This document shows, piece by piece, positions 17,701 to 25,829 of a stretch of 64,000 nucleotides of DNA. The DNA is taken from the NCBI RefSeq assembly GCF_005870035.1, contig NZ_SWJG01000008.1, positions 62,001 to 126,000 on the forward strand. Direction: 5' to 3'. The DNA is from Spirosoma lacussanchae (GTDB lineage: Bacteria; Bacteroidota; Bacteroidia; Cytophagales; Spirosomataceae). The number at the start of each line of letters is the position of its first letter. Position 1 is the first letter of the stretch. The translations under genes and the position numbers were made by a program. The notes beneath the pieces were generated by a model. The model was not told where the DNA came from, did no database searches, and saw only the letters and a list, made by a program, of their open reading frames with translations.

Positions 17701-18146
17701 TCGCCGTTGAGGTCTTTCAACCACTCGTTTTTCTTGCTGTTTGCGGGTGACAGCACCTGGCGCAGAAACGCCTGCCGATCGGCTACGCTTTGCAGCCGGT
17801 TGGATTCGATTTCCCAGTCCTGGTGCCCCCGAATGTCGAATTCGGAGTTTTTCTGGCGGTTGGTACGGGTATAATACAGCCGGCCCTGGTCATCCATGTC
17901 GATGGCGATCGGGTCAGCCACCAGCGAATCGACTCCCCATATTTTCAGGGTCAGACCGCTGGCCAGTTCGGGCGAAACCTGGGCTTCGATGGCTTTCGCC
18001 TGTGTGGTGAGTTGTTCAGGGGTCAGGCGTTTGATGGCCGACCCGATCGGATCTTCTTTAAAGCCTACCAAGACCAGCAATGGAGTGAGCGCTATGCCTG
18101 CACACCCCGCAATCGTTCCTATCCGGTTTCGTCTGAATGTCGTCAT
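14724..18146 (-). CDS. Secreted PVC-type cytochrome c with beta-propeller and HEAT repeats
   Basis: 1140 residues. An N-terminal signal/anchor (GTIAGCAGIALTPLLVLVGF) precedes a six-bladed propeller-like dehydrogenase domain (about 60-490: MDDQGRLYYTRTNR, GPDGRIYWQIGDIGF, DFGPDGAMYVADW). HEAT-type helical repeats follow (about 510-960), then a C-terminal cytochrome c domain with the haem motif CIRCH at 1018-1022 and a possible Met ligand in SSMPDM. Such proteins are thought to be membrane-attached sugar or polyol oxidases that pass electrons to the haem. The substrate is unknown. It is divergent from the haem-uptake operon with 280 bases between starts, a suggestive pairing for a haem protein. 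Confidence 0.85.
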   Translation of the reverse strand: MTTFRRNRIGTIAGCAGIALTPLLVLVGFKEDPIGSAIKRLTPEQLTTQAKAIEAQVSPELASGLTLKIWGVDSLVADPIAIDMDDQGRLYYTRTNRQKNSEFDIRGHQDWEIESNRLQSVADRQAFLRQVLSPANSKKNEWLKDLNGDGSHDWRDLTIEREHVYRLEDTSGDGLADLSKRVVSDFHDEVTDVAGGVMADGNDLYVAVAPDLWRMKDKNGDGIIDEKKSISHGYGVHVGFSGHGMSSIKMGPDGRIYWQIGDIGFNGKGPDGKKWEHPNSGVIVRSNPDGSDFEVFAYGVRNTHEFVFDQYGNLISEDNDGDHPGERERLVYIVNGSDTGWRSNWQYGKYRDPNNNTYKVWMDEGMYKPRFDGQAAYFTPTIANFVSGPTGMLFNPGTALSPAYKNKFFIGEFVGSPARSGIHMFSLKPKGASFELGEHKKILGNVLATGIDFGPDGAMYVADWINGWDSKDYGRIWKLDDKDGAGSAERLLTKKLLAENFARVSETQLGDYLKNPDMRVRQKAQFELVKRGAKGAPVLSAAIRQTADQLARIHGIWGISQLARQDKKYAQQLVPLLTDKDPEIKAQAAKWLGDGRHTEAAPSVLPLLSDPSERVQFFAAEALGRMAYEPAIQPIIAMLAANNDKDAYLRHAGSLALARIGKAEPVVALAKHPSRGVRIAAVVALRRLSHPGIANFLADDDEFIVTEAARGINDDLSIPGALPALGNLLTTTRFTNEPLLRRAISANLRVGTPAAMQQLISFAGREGGPVAMRADALDALSTWSKPSVLDRVDGRYRGPAVRDANLVKTKSAATYTQLLTHSDQSLRLSAVRGIQKLGLSQASDNLLDRLKTDASATIRVEALRALAGLNSPKIGNAIEIGLADKDKQVRVAALDLVGKTTMAKDRITTLLTDVINNQPVEEKQAALLTLGKLPVANTQLVFNQLLTKLEGGTLSPEISLELEEAIASTRSPVLASRYKTITGGLSADAVMASYKGSLLGGEPDKGRRIFMRHQTAQCIRCHAYDDLGGNAGPRLNGVARRLTREQLLEAVINPSARLAPGFGTTTLALKDGKTISGIIQGETATELTIKAGDQPDAVIRKNQIATRTDSPSSMPDMKYLLTKREIRDVVSFLATLQDDK

Positions 18147-18283
18147 GGAAAAAGTAACTACGCACTATTTACAATCTATGTATCAAGTTCGCATTCGAAC
18201 TTCTTTACTGTTCAATCCCAAAATCGACAGCTAATTCATTTAAAACAAAAAACTATCGACTTATATATATACTACCCCAAGGT

Positions 18284-18306
18284 TTGTTTGTAATAATTCT
18301 AAATAA
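18284..18306. promoter_or_regulatory. Candidate iron-responsive (Fur-like) operator 1 before the haem operon
   Basis: A 23-bp imperfect palindrome, arms of 11 matching at 8 positions. The right arm ATTCTAAATAA (18296-18306) is identical to the arm of a site before the siderophore receptor (30761-30771). Confidence 0.5.
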
Positions 18307-18314
18307 CTCAGTTT

Positions 18315-18337
18315 TTATTTGGATTAATTTTAAATAA
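18315..18337. promoter_or_regulatory. Candidate iron-responsive (Fur-like) operator 2 before the haem operon
   Basis: A 23-bp imperfect palindrome centred on 18326 (left arm TTATTTGGATT, right arm ATTTTAAATAA, 8 of 11 matching). It covers the -33 element and most of the spacer of the promoter at 18318-18349, where a repressor would block transcription. Confidence 0.5.
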
Positions 18338-18349
18338 CGAATACGTTTG
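18318..18349 (+). promoter_or_regulatory. Promoter of the haem-uptake operon
   Basis: TTTG at 18318-18321, a 20-bp spacer, and TACGTTTG at 18342-18349. This matches the Bacteroidota -33 TTTG and -7 TAnnTTTG consensus exactly. The start of transcription would be near 18356, about 70 bases before the receptor start codon. Confidence 0.65.
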
Positions 18350-18426
18350 CAGCGGACCTGTACAGAAATGATTCGGATTACGGTCAACATCGCCTGTGCA
18401 ATCACCTCACTGCCAACCTATTCACC

Positions 18427-20523
18427 ATGTTATCGATTCTACTTCTTCTGGCCATTGAGCAGGCACCCGATCTGGCAGCTGACACGAGTCGTACTAAACA
18501 GCTAGACCCCGTTGTCGTTACGGCAACCCGAACCGAGCGGCACGTCGGTTCGCTGCCGATGCCCGTTACCCTGATAGGGCAGCAGCAGATCCGGCAATCA
18601 GGGAGTTTGCGACTGAACGATATTTTACGGGAGCAAACGGGCCTGGCTATCGTCAACGATCACGGGCAGGGGCTGCAGGTGCAGGGATTCGGACCGGACT
18701 ATACCCTGATTCTGGTAGACGGAGAGCCATTGGTAGGCCGTACAGCCGGTACGCTCGAGTTGAGCCGGCTAACAGTGGGTAATATCCGACAGATCGAAGT
18801 AGTTAAAGGCCCTTCGTCCAGTCTGTACGGCTCCGAAGCCCTGGCCGGTGTGGTCAACATCATCACCGCCAATCCGGCGGAGGGGGTGCGGGGTAGTCTT
18901 TCGAGTCGGTACGGTGCTAACCAGACCAGCGACCTGACCACCGATATATCCCTGCGCTCCGGCAAAACCGGTCTTTACCTGTTCGGTAATCGGTACCAGT
19001 CGGGTGGGTATGATCTCAGCCCCGAAACGCCGGGCACCACCGTGTCTCCCTTTCTGAATTACACCACCAGCGGGCGGCTCACCACGAGCTTCGGTCCCCG
19101 CCTGAAACTGGGGATATCAGGTCGATTCTTCACGGAACAGCAGGACAACTCGCTGGCCACCGTTGATCAGCGGCTGGTTTCGGGCACCGGCCGGGTACGC
19201 GACTACTCCATAAACCCGGTACTGACCCAGCAGCTAACGGATACCTGGAAGCTGACCTACCGGTATTACCACACGGGCTACCACACCACCACTAAGCTGG
19301 CGTATCAGGATACCCAGGCTCCTTATGACGACAGCTATTTTCGGCAGAACTTCGACCGGGTAGAGATTGTCACGGAGCGCACCGTCCGAAACCGGCATTA
19401 CCTGACGCTGGGAGCCGGCTATATAGGCGAAGGCGTTGAAGCCACCCGCTATCCCGGCCGCCAGCAGTTCAGTACCCGCTACGGTTTGGCTCAGTTCGAG
19501 TGGCAGCCGTCGACCCGACTGACGCTCATTGCAGGAGGCCGCTTCGACGCCCACAGCCAGTATGCCTCGCAGTTCAGCCCCAAGTTGTCGGCCCGTTATG
19601 AGCTGAACCAAGGCCTGGCTATACGAGCTAGCGCAGGTGTCGGGTTCAAGGCGCCCGATTTCCGCCAGCTCTATCTCAACTTCGACAATGCGGTGGCGGG
19701 GTATAGCGTGTTTGGTACCCAGGAGGTAGCTGCGGGTATCGCGCGTTTGCAGCAACAGGGTCAGATTGCCGAAGTCCTGATCGATCCGGGCCGATTTGGG
19801 GCCATCCGGGCAGAGAGTTCAGTGGCGGTAAATCTGGGGGCAGTGCTCGACCTGCGCAAAGCCCACGACATCCCCGTTCGGATCAGCGCAAATCTATTCA
19901 GAAACGACATCCGCGACCTGATCGAAACCCAGGTCGTGGCCCGCAAAACCAACGGGCAAAATGTGTTCAGCTATACGAATCTCAGCCGGGTATACACCCA
20001 GGGCATCGAACTGGATGGCAGCTACCGAATCGAACTGGGGGGCTCCCAGCTGACGATCAGCAGTGGGTATCAGCTCCTCGAAGCCAAAGACAAGGCCGTG
20101 GTGTCGAGCATCCGAAACGGGGACGTGTTCCGCCGGAATCCGGAAACCCTGCTTACCGAACGCGTCAACCGGTCAGACTACGGAGGGCTGCTGAACCGGT
20201 CACGGCACATGGCTAACGTAAAACTCTTTTATGAACTGACCAAATCCGGTGTATCGGCCTCGCTGCGGGGCATTTACCGGAGTCGCTACGGCCTGGCCGA
20301 CCGGAATGGCAACCTGATTCTGGACGAAGCCAGCGAATATGTGCGCGGTTATACGACCTGGCACCTGACAGCCGCTAAAACAATCAAAAAACTGACCCTG
20401 CAGGCCGGGGTCGATAACCTGACGGGCTATACCGATCCGTCATCCATTCCAACCCTCGCCGGGCAGCTCTGGTACGCCAGCCTGCGCTGGGACTGGGCCA
20501 TTAGGAAAAGTAAATCCAATTAA
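18427..20523 (+). CDS. hmuR: TonB-dependent outer-membrane haem receptor (HmuR type)
   Basis: 698 residues. A short hydrophobic leader (MLSILLLLAIEQAPDLA) is followed by a TonB-box-like DPVVVTATRTER, then the plug (about 45-150: LNDILREQTGLAIV, VDGEPLVGR, IRQIEVVKGPSSSLYGSEALAGVVNIIT). A 22-strand-type barrel follows, ending in an aromatic strand (WYASLRWDWAI). It would bring haem, from free or protein-bound sources, across the outer membrane using TonB energy. It heads a tightly packed haem operon and is followed after 15 bases by an HmuY-type lipoprotein, which fixes the substrate. No better start exists upstream; the frame is open but has no ATG. Confidence 0.88.
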   Translation: MLSILLLLAIEQAPDLAADTSRTKQLDPVVVTATRTERHVGSLPMPVTLIGQQQIRQSGSLRLNDILREQTGLAIVNDHGQGLQVQGFGPDYTLILVDGEPLVGRTAGTLELSRLTVGNIRQIEVVKGPSSSLYGSEALAGVVNIITANPAEGVRGSLSSRYGANQTSDLTTDISLRSGKTGLYLFGNRYQSGGYDLSPETPGTTVSPFLNYTTSGRLTTSFGPRLKLGISGRFFTEQQDNSLATVDQRLVSGTGRVRDYSINPVLTQQLTDTWKLTYRYYHTGYHTTTKLAYQDTQAPYDDSYFRQNFDRVEIVTERTVRNRHYLTLGAGYIGEGVEATRYPGRQQFSTRYGLAQFEWQPSTRLTLIAGGRFDAHSQYASQFSPKLSARYELNQGLAIRASAGVGFKAPDFRQLYLNFDNAVAGYSVFGTQEVAAGIARLQQQGQIAEVLIDPGRFGAIRAESSVAVNLGAVLDLRKAHDIPVRISANLFRNDIRDLIETQVVARKTNGQNVFSYTNLSRVYTQGIELDGSYRIELGGSQLTISSGYQLLEAKDKAVVSSIRNGDVFRRNPETLLTERVNRSDYGGLLNRSRHMANVKLFYELTKSGVSASLRGIYRSRYGLADRNGNLILDEASEYVRGYTTWHLTAAKTIKKLTLQAGVDNLTGYTDPSSIPTLAGQLWYASLRWDWAIRKSKSN

Positions 20524-20538
20524 TCAGTTCATACTCTT

Positions 20539-21174
20539 ATGAAAACTACGTATCCCGTTTTACTTCTGGTAGCCGCTATGTCAATGCTCCAGGCCTGTAA
20601 TGACGACGACACCTCTACCGCGCCAGTGCTGCCAGTACAGGCGCAGACGGTAACGAACCTGCCTGCCGATCCTACCACCCCCAGTTCAACGACTGGCCAA
20701 CCACCACTCAGCACCGGCAAATACACGCTGTTTAACCTCAGAGATAACAAAACCGTAGTCAACACCGACTCGGCCAGTAACAAATGGGACATCGGTTTCC
20801 GGGGTACTTCGATCATCGTCAACGGGGGCCCAATCCGGTCCGGCCAGGGCGGAGCATATGTATATACAGGCACCTTCGATGAACTGACGACCATACCCAC
20901 CTCGGCCACGTTCGCGCAGGATCAGAGTCCATCGAGTTTGGCCATTCCGTCGGTGTCAGGGGCGGGCTGGTATAATTACAACTCCACCACTAACCTGGTT
21001 ACGCCAATTCCGGGGCGGGTGCTGGTGATTCGTACGGGCGACAACAAGTACGCCAAGGTCGAGATTCTGAGCTATTACGAGAATGCGCCAGCCGCGCCAA
21101 CGTCAGCCAACCGGTCGCGGTTCTATACCTTCCGGTACCTGTACCAGCCCAACGGTTCGATGAAACTTAACTAA
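20539..21174 (+). CDS. hmuY: HmuY-family haem-binding lipoprotein
   Basis: 211 residues with a lipoprotein signal (LLLVAAMSMLQAC, acylated Cys20) followed by an Asp-rich linker (NDDDTSTAP). The mature domain carries the HmuY-like order YTLFNLRDNKTV, SASNKWDIGFRGTSIIVNGG, a ribbon with the GAGWYNYN turn, and a final RFYTFRYLYQ strand. HmuY proteins sit on the outer surface and strip haem from host proteins for the receptor encoded next door. Placing it second, after the receptor, reverses the order known in Porphyromonas. Confidence 0.85.
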   Translation: MKTTYPVLLLVAAMSMLQACNDDDTSTAPVLPVQAQTVTNLPADPTTPSSTTGQPPLSTGKYTLFNLRDNKTVVNTDSASNKWDIGFRGTSIIVNGGPIRSGQGGAYVYTGTFDELTTIPTSATFAQDQSPSSLAIPSVSGAGWYNYNSTTNLVTPIPGRVLVIRTGDNKYAKVEILSYYENAPAAPTSANRSRFYTFRYLYQPNGSMKLN

Positions 21175-21285
21175 CCCCGCCCCGGCGGCAACCCAAAGTC
21201 CTCGGCGTGGCAGCCAGCCCGGTTCGTGATCTGTACTGGCTGCCCGCTTAGGCACAAACCGCTCAACAAAACGACGCTTACCGCT

Positions 21286-21624
21286 ATGAACCATAGACAC
21301 TACTTCCGAAGTTTTGCGCAGAACGAGTTTGGGTATGTAGGTATGTGTGACGAGTGTCGCGTGGTCAATGTGGCGTTCAATAACTCGCTTTTCTGCCTGT
21401 CCCTTGACCAGTTCGATGCCTTTGCCGAAATGATCTTTGACCGGCTGGCCATGCAGCCGTTCGGTACGACCCACGGGAAGGAGCTGCTCCTGCCAACGCC
21501 CATGCCGAACTACTTCCTACTTTTTTCGGAAGATGACCTGACGAACCTCTGCGCCTTACTGACCGAAGCGGCCCCGGTTCTGGAAGCACAACGCATTCTT
21601 GATCTGAGTCAGCGACTCTCCTAA
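21286..21624 (+). CDS. DUF6686-like protein of the haem operon
   Basis: 112 residues from the ATG at 21286 (MNHRHYFRSFAQNEFGYVGMC). A longer frame from 21226 exists but its leader is unlikely. Two Cys lie in a C-x-x-C pair (MCDECRVV, about 23-26) and a third in LFCLSLDQFDAF, suggesting metal or haem contact. It is cytoplasmic (no signal). Small proteins of this kind recur in Bacteroidota haem operons between HmuY and HmuT; the family name is from memory and the function is unknown. It is followed by hmuT after 13 bases. Confidence 0.75.
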   Translation: MNHRHYFRSFAQNEFGYVGMCDECRVVNVAFNNSLFCLSLDQFDAFAEMIFDRLAMQPFGTTHGKELLLPTPMPNYFLLFSEDDLTNLCALLTEAAPVLEAQRILDLSQRLS

Positions 21625-21637
21625 CCATCCTCTGATT

Positions 21638-22504
21638 ATGACGGCTATCATTCAACCAACAATCCTTTGCCGGCTGGCGCGCTTTGTTTTCGCATTGATC
21701 ATGGCGGTACCGCTGGCCACATCGGCGCAGGCGCCCCGCATCGTCTCGCTCGACGGCACCGTCAGCGAAATTCTGCATGAGCTGGGGCTACAGGATCGGC
21801 TGGTGGGCGTCGACGTGACGAGTACCTATCCCGAAAGCCTGCAAAAACTCCCTAAAGTAGGTCATAACCGGACCGTTTCTGCCGAGGGCGTGCTGGCTCA
21901 GCAACCGACACTCGTACTGACCACCGAGAAAGCGGGCACCACACCAGCCGTTCTGGACCAGCTACGGGGGGCCGGGGTGCAGGTGATTACCTTCAGACAG
22001 GAGTTTTCAGTCGAAGGCACCAAAAAGCTAATCAACGATATAGCGGCCATCTGTCGGGTACCCAGCAAGGCGCGGGCCGTCATCCGGCGGCTGGAGTCGG
22101 ATATGGCCCGGGTGCAGGCAGCGCCGGGTCGACCAAAGGTTCTGTTTATTTACGCCCGGGGAGCGGGAACCATGCTGGTAGCAGGTCGGGGAACACCGGT
22201 CGAGAAAATGATCGAACTGGCCGGTGGCCAGAATGCTACCCGTCAGTTCGACGAGTTTAAGCCGCTGACAACCGAGTCGCTGGTAGCTGCCAACCCAGAC
22301 ATTATCCTCCTCTTCGACAGTGGGCTCGAAAGTTTAGGCGGGCCCCGGGGCTTGCTCGACATTCCGGGCGTGGTCCAGACCAACGCAGGAAAGCAAAAAC
22401 GATTTGTGACCATGGATGGTCACCTACTCACGGGCTTTACCCCCAGGCTGGGAAAAGCGATTAGTGAGCTGGCCCGTAAAATCAGCCCCTCGGGCACACT
22501 CTGA
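21638..22504 (+). CDS. hmuT: Haem ABC transporter periplasmic binding protein HmuT
   Basis: 288 residues. A signal peptide (about 1-31, ending LATSAQA) precedes a class III binding-protein fold: RIVSLDGTVSEILHELGLQDRLVGVD, the VGHNRTVSAEGVLAQQPTLVL stretch, and the C-terminal DGHLLTGFTPRLGKAISELA. It carries haem from the outer-membrane receptor to the HmuUV permease. The following permease gene starts three bases after its stop. Confidence 0.92.
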   Translation: MTAIIQPTILCRLARFVFALIMAVPLATSAQAPRIVSLDGTVSEILHELGLQDRLVGVDVTSTYPESLQKLPKVGHNRTVSAEGVLAQQPTLVLTTEKAGTTPAVLDQLRGAGVQVITFRQEFSVEGTKKLINDIAAICRVPSKARAVIRRLESDMARVQAAPGRPKVLFIYARGAGTMLVAGRGTPVEKMIELAGGQNATRQFDEFKPLTTESLVAANPDIILLFDSGLESLGGPRGLLDIPGVVQTNAGKQKRFVTMDGHLLTGFTPRLGKAISELARKISPSGTL

Positions 22505-22507
22505 CCC

Positions 22508-23611
22508 ATGGCAATCGAGCAGCTATACACCGACCAGCCAATAACCCGTAAACCGATTACCCCAACCGAATCGCTGCCGGCCGTGCGCCGACCCTGGCTC
22601 CTGCCGGTGCTGGTCGCGGGCCTGCTGGCTACTGTCCTGGTGTCGGTCGGTGTCGGTGCGGTATTCATTTCCCCTGCCGAGGTGCTGACCATGGCTGGTC
22701 ATTGTGTTGGACTGGCTGCGGCACCTGACGAAATGAAAACGGCAATCCTGACCACGATTCGCCTGCCGCGGGTCTGTCTGGGTCTGCTGATCGGGTCGGG
22801 GCTGGCGGTAGCTGGTGCGGCTATGCAGGGCTTATTCCGCAATCCGCTGGCCGACCCTGGGCTGATCGGTATTTCATCGGGGGCCTCGCTGGCCGCCGTT
22901 TGCATGATCGTCCTGGAACTTACCCTTTTTCAGCAACTGGGTGGCCTGCTGGGGTATTATGCCCTATCGCTCGTTGCTTTTCTGGGCGCCTGCGGTACTA
23001 CCCTACTCGTTTACCGGCTGGCCCGGGTAGCCGGGCAGTCGGTCGTTACGACCATGCTGCTGGCCGGTATAGCCATCAACGCGCTGGCAGGTGCGCTGAC
23101 GGGTCTGCTCACGTACATGGCCACGGATGACCAGTTACGGACCATCACGTTCTGGTCGCTCGGTAGTCTGGGCGGGGCCAGCTGGACCACCGTACTGGCG
23201 CTGCTGCCCTTTACGGGGGTGGTGCTGGTTGGTCTGCCGCGGCTGGCCAAGTCGCTCAATCTGTTGTCGCTGGGCGAAAGTCAGGCGGCCATGCTGGGGG
23301 TAAACCTGACGGGCCTGAAGCGCCAGGTAATCGTACTGAGCACCCTCGCGGTGGGTACTTCGGTGGCCGTGGCGGGCATCATCGGGTTTGTCGGCCTGGT
23401 CATTCCCCACCTGATCCGGCTGGTAGCCGGAGCCGATCACCGGCGGGTTCTGATCGGTTCAGCGCTGGGCGGGGCTATCGTGCTGACCGGTGCTGATGCC
23501 CTCGCCCGAACCATTGTGGCCCCGGCTGAACTACCCATCGGTATCCTGACCGCCTTACTCGGAACGCCCGTCTTTCTCTGGATGCTAATCAACGAACGAA
23601 CCCGCTCCTGA
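22508..23611 (+). CDS. hmuU: Haem ABC transporter permease HmuU (FecCD family)
   Basis: 367 residues with about ten membrane helices after a 30-residue polar leader. FecCD marks are visible: RLPRVCLGLLIGSGLAVAGAAMQG (about 85-108, core shown in part), NPLADPGLIGISSGASLAA, and FVGLVIPHLIRLVAGADHR near 300. It forms the inner-membrane channel with HmuV. Its start lies three bases past the hmuT stop, and hmuV follows after two bases. Confidence 0.93.
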   Translation: MAIEQLYTDQPITRKPITPTESLPAVRRPWLLPVLVAGLLATVLVSVGVGAVFISPAEVLTMAGHCVGLAAAPDEMKTAILTTIRLPRVCLGLLIGSGLAVAGAAMQGLFRNPLADPGLIGISSGASLAAVCMIVLELTLFQQLGGLLGYYALSLVAFLGACGTTLLVYRLARVAGQSVVTTMLLAGIAINALAGALTGLLTYMATDDQLRTITFWSLGSLGGASWTTVLALLPFTGVVLVGLPRLAKSLNLLSLGESQAAMLGVNLTGLKRQVIVLSTLAVGTSVAVAGIIGFVGLVIPHLIRLVAGADHRRVLIGSALGGAIVLTGADALARTIVAPAELPIGILTALLGTPVFLWMLINERTRS

Positions 23612-23613
23612 CC

Positions 23614-24411
23614 ATGCTGACCGTCGAGAATCTAACCTTCCGAACAAACCAGCGAACGCTATTGACTCAGCTGTCATTCGAGGCCCGGGCGGGCGAACTG
23701 CTGGCCATTGTCGGACCAAACGGCGCCGGGAAGTCAACCCTGCTCAAGCTATGCGCCGGTGAGCAGAAACCCACCGCAGGAACCATCGCGCTACACGCTA
23801 CCCCGCTGAGCGCATACAGCAGTAAGCAGCTGGCCCTGTGCCGGGGCATGCTGCATCAACAAAACACCCTGGCGTTTCCGGTGCGGGTCCACGAGCTGGT
23901 ACTGATGGGGCGTTACCCTCATTACGGAACTCACCCCTCCCCCGCCGATTATTCGATTGCCGAAGCGGCACTGGAAACGGTAGGCATGCAGGCGTTCAGC
24001 AACCGGATCGTATCGACCCTGTCGGGTGGGGAGCAGCAGCGGGTTCAGCTGGCCCGGGTATTGGCTCAGGTCTGGGCCGTACCAAACGGCTTACTTCTGC
24101 TCGACGAACCAACCACCGGCCTCGACCTGCTCCATCAGCATCAGCTACTGGACGTTGCCCGGCAAATGGCGCAGCAGGGTTTTGCCGTACTAGCTGTTTT
24201 ACACGATCTGAACATGGCCGCCCAGTACGCCGATCAGATACTGATGCTGCGGGCCGGCCAACTGGAAGCCTACGGTACGCCCAACGACGTGCTGACGGCT
24301 TCCCTGGTGGAGCATGTATTCGGCCTTCCGGTTAAACGGCTCGAGAACCCCTGTCATCACTGCCCACTGATTGTTCCTGTACCCACCTTTTCATCCGCTT
24401 TTACACAATAA
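23614..24411 (+). CDS. hmuV: Haem ABC transporter ATPase HmuV
   Basis: 265 residues. Walker A GPNGAGKST (about 34-42), signature LSGGEQQRV, Walker B LLLLDEPTTGLD and the switch HDLNMAAQYADQ are all intact. The LMGRYPHYG motif is typical of haem and cobalamin importers. It drives uptake through HmuU. It is followed by hmuS after 12 bases. Confidence 0.94.
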   Translation: MLTVENLTFRTNQRTLLTQLSFEARAGELLAIVGPNGAGKSTLLKLCAGEQKPTAGTIALHATPLSAYSSKQLALCRGMLHQQNTLAFPVRVHELVLMGRYPHYGTHPSPADYSIAEAALETVGMQAFSNRIVSTLSGGEQQRVQLARVLAQVWAVPNGLLLLDEPTTGLDLLHQHQLLDVARQMAQQGFAVLAVLHDLNMAAQYADQILMLRAGQLEAYGTPNDVLTASLVEHVFGLPVKRLENPCHHCPLIVPVPTFSSAFTQ

Positions 24412-24423
24412 TCTGTATCATTT

Positions 24424-25461
24424 ATGACAACCGACCTCCTATCTCTCAAAGCACGCTGGACCGATTTACGCCAGCAGCAGCCCCAAAGCCGAATTCGTGA
24501 TGCGGCTCAACAACTCGGGGTCAGTGAAGCCGAATTGCTCGTTACAGGCCTTGGAGAAACCGTTACCCGACTCACCGGCGATTTTCGTGAGCTGCTCAAA
24601 CAGGTTACCTCGCTAGGCTACGTGATGGCGCTTACCCGCAACGATGTGCTGGTGCATGAACGCAAGGGCGTATATGAGAACGTATCATTCTCGAACCACG
24701 TAGGTTTGGTACTAGGTCCCGATATAGACCTGCGGCTTTTTATGAACCGCTGGCAGTGGGGATTTGCAGTGCAGGAAAACGGCCGAAAAAGTTTGCAGTT
24801 CTTCGACCCACAGGGACAGGCCGTGCATAAAATCTATCTCACCGATCGCTCCGACGAGGCCGCCTACAACCAGTTGGTAACCCGCTTTCAGGATAGCCAG
24901 CAATCGGCCGAACTGACCCTGTTACCCCCGGCTCCCAAAGAGATAGACAAGGACGACACGGACATCGACGTGAGCGGATTTCGGCACGGCTGGCTCCACA
25001 TGAAGGATACGCACGAATTCTTCAGCCTGCTTCGTCAGTACGGGGTGGGGCGTCAGCAGGGATTACGGCTGGCCCCCGAAGGTCATGCTCAGTTGCTGTC
25101 GATGGAGGTGTTAAAACGGGTATTCGCCGAGGCAGCTGACCGGCAGGTATCCATCATGGTTTTCGTATCAAACCCCGGCTGCATTCAGATTCATACCGGG
25201 CCTGTTCATAAGCTCGTAACCATGGGTCCCTGGTTCAATGTACTAGACCCCACGTTTAATCTGCACCTGAATGAACCCCGCGTCGATCAGGTCTGGCTGA
25301 CCCGTAAACCAACTACGGACGGCATTGTGACGGGCCTGGAGCTTTTTGACAAAGACGGGCAGAACGTGGCGCTCATCTTTGGTGAACGAAAACCCGGTAA
25401 GCCCGAACTGACCAGCTGGCGCACGCTGGTCGACGATATGGCGGCAACGACAGTTTCCTGA
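24424..25461 (+). CDS. hmuS: Haemin-degrading factor HmuS (HemS/ChuS family)
   Basis: 345 residues, the usual length, built of two similar halves (about 35-170 and 205-335), each with a long beta-sheet. The second half has NPGCIQIHTGPVHKLVTMG and WFNVLDPTFNLHL, and the first has NHVGLVLGPDIDLRLFMN. These contain His residues in the usual haem-pocket positions. Members bind cytoplasmic haem and open the ring to release iron. Last gene of the operon; a strong terminator follows at 25602-25646. Confidence 0.92.
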   Translation: MTTDLLSLKARWTDLRQQQPQSRIRDAAQQLGVSEAELLVTGLGETVTRLTGDFRELLKQVTSLGYVMALTRNDVLVHERKGVYENVSFSNHVGLVLGPDIDLRLFMNRWQWGFAVQENGRKSLQFFDPQGQAVHKIYLTDRSDEAAYNQLVTRFQDSQQSAELTLLPPAPKEIDKDDTDIDVSGFRHGWLHMKDTHEFFSLLRQYGVGRQQGLRLAPEGHAQLLSMEVLKRVFAEAADRQVSIMVFVSNPGCIQIHTGPVHKLVTMGPWFNVLDPTFNLHLNEPRVDQVWLTRKPTTDGIVTGLELFDKDGQNVALIFGERKPGKPELTSWRTLVDDMAATTVS

Positions 25462-25601
25462 AACCCAGCTCGTTCTTTCGAAGGCCTTCTTTTGCCCTCG
25501 GCATCTGGATGTTAGCAAGACTCCGCATCTGTATCACTCAACGCGGCATTCCTGCTAACACAAATTGCTGACGTTATTGTGCATGAGTACAAACACCCCG
25601 T

Positions 25602-25646
25602 AAAAACGACTCAACCCCGGCGAGAACTGGGGTTGAGTCGTTTTTT
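25602..25646 (+). terminator. Rho-independent terminator of the haem operon
   Basis: AAAAACGACTCAACCCC pairs with GGGGTTGAGTCGTTTTT across a 10-base loop, and the right arm ends in TTTTTT. A 17-bp stem with a T-run. The 25462-25829 gap otherwise holds only the promoter below and no gene. Confidence 0.9.
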
Positions 25647-25775
25647 GACGATACCACCCCATTGGACATCCGGCTACGTTTCGCGCATCCGCATTTATTT
25701 CTGCGCTGTATCCGACTTTAACCAGCTGACTACAAACAGGTAGGCGTTGGCGCCACATCTGTTCATCACCTGTAG

Positions 25776-25808
25776 TTTGGTAGGCTGGTGGTAAGGGTTT
25801 TACCTTTG
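25776..25808 (+). promoter_or_regulatory. Promoter of the S1/P1 nuclease gene
   Basis: TTTG at 25776-25779, a 21-bp spacer and TACCTTTG at 25801-25808 fit the Bacteroidota consensus. Transcription would start near 25815, which places the ATG at 25788 upstream of the message and favours 25830 as the start. Confidence 0.6.
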
Positions 25809-25829
25809 CAACCCGATTCAGTTATCCTC

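Noticed and set aside
16500..17750. A 416-codon open frame on the plus strand
   Set aside because: It lies wholly inside the cytochrome gene on the opposite strand; its product has no domain and reflects the GC-rich third positions of the real gene.
25509..25562. Distant inverted repeat TGTTAGCA/TGCTAACA after hmuS
   Set aside because: Arms of 8 bp about 33 bases apart; the strong terminator at 25602 explains transcript ending, so it is likely chance.
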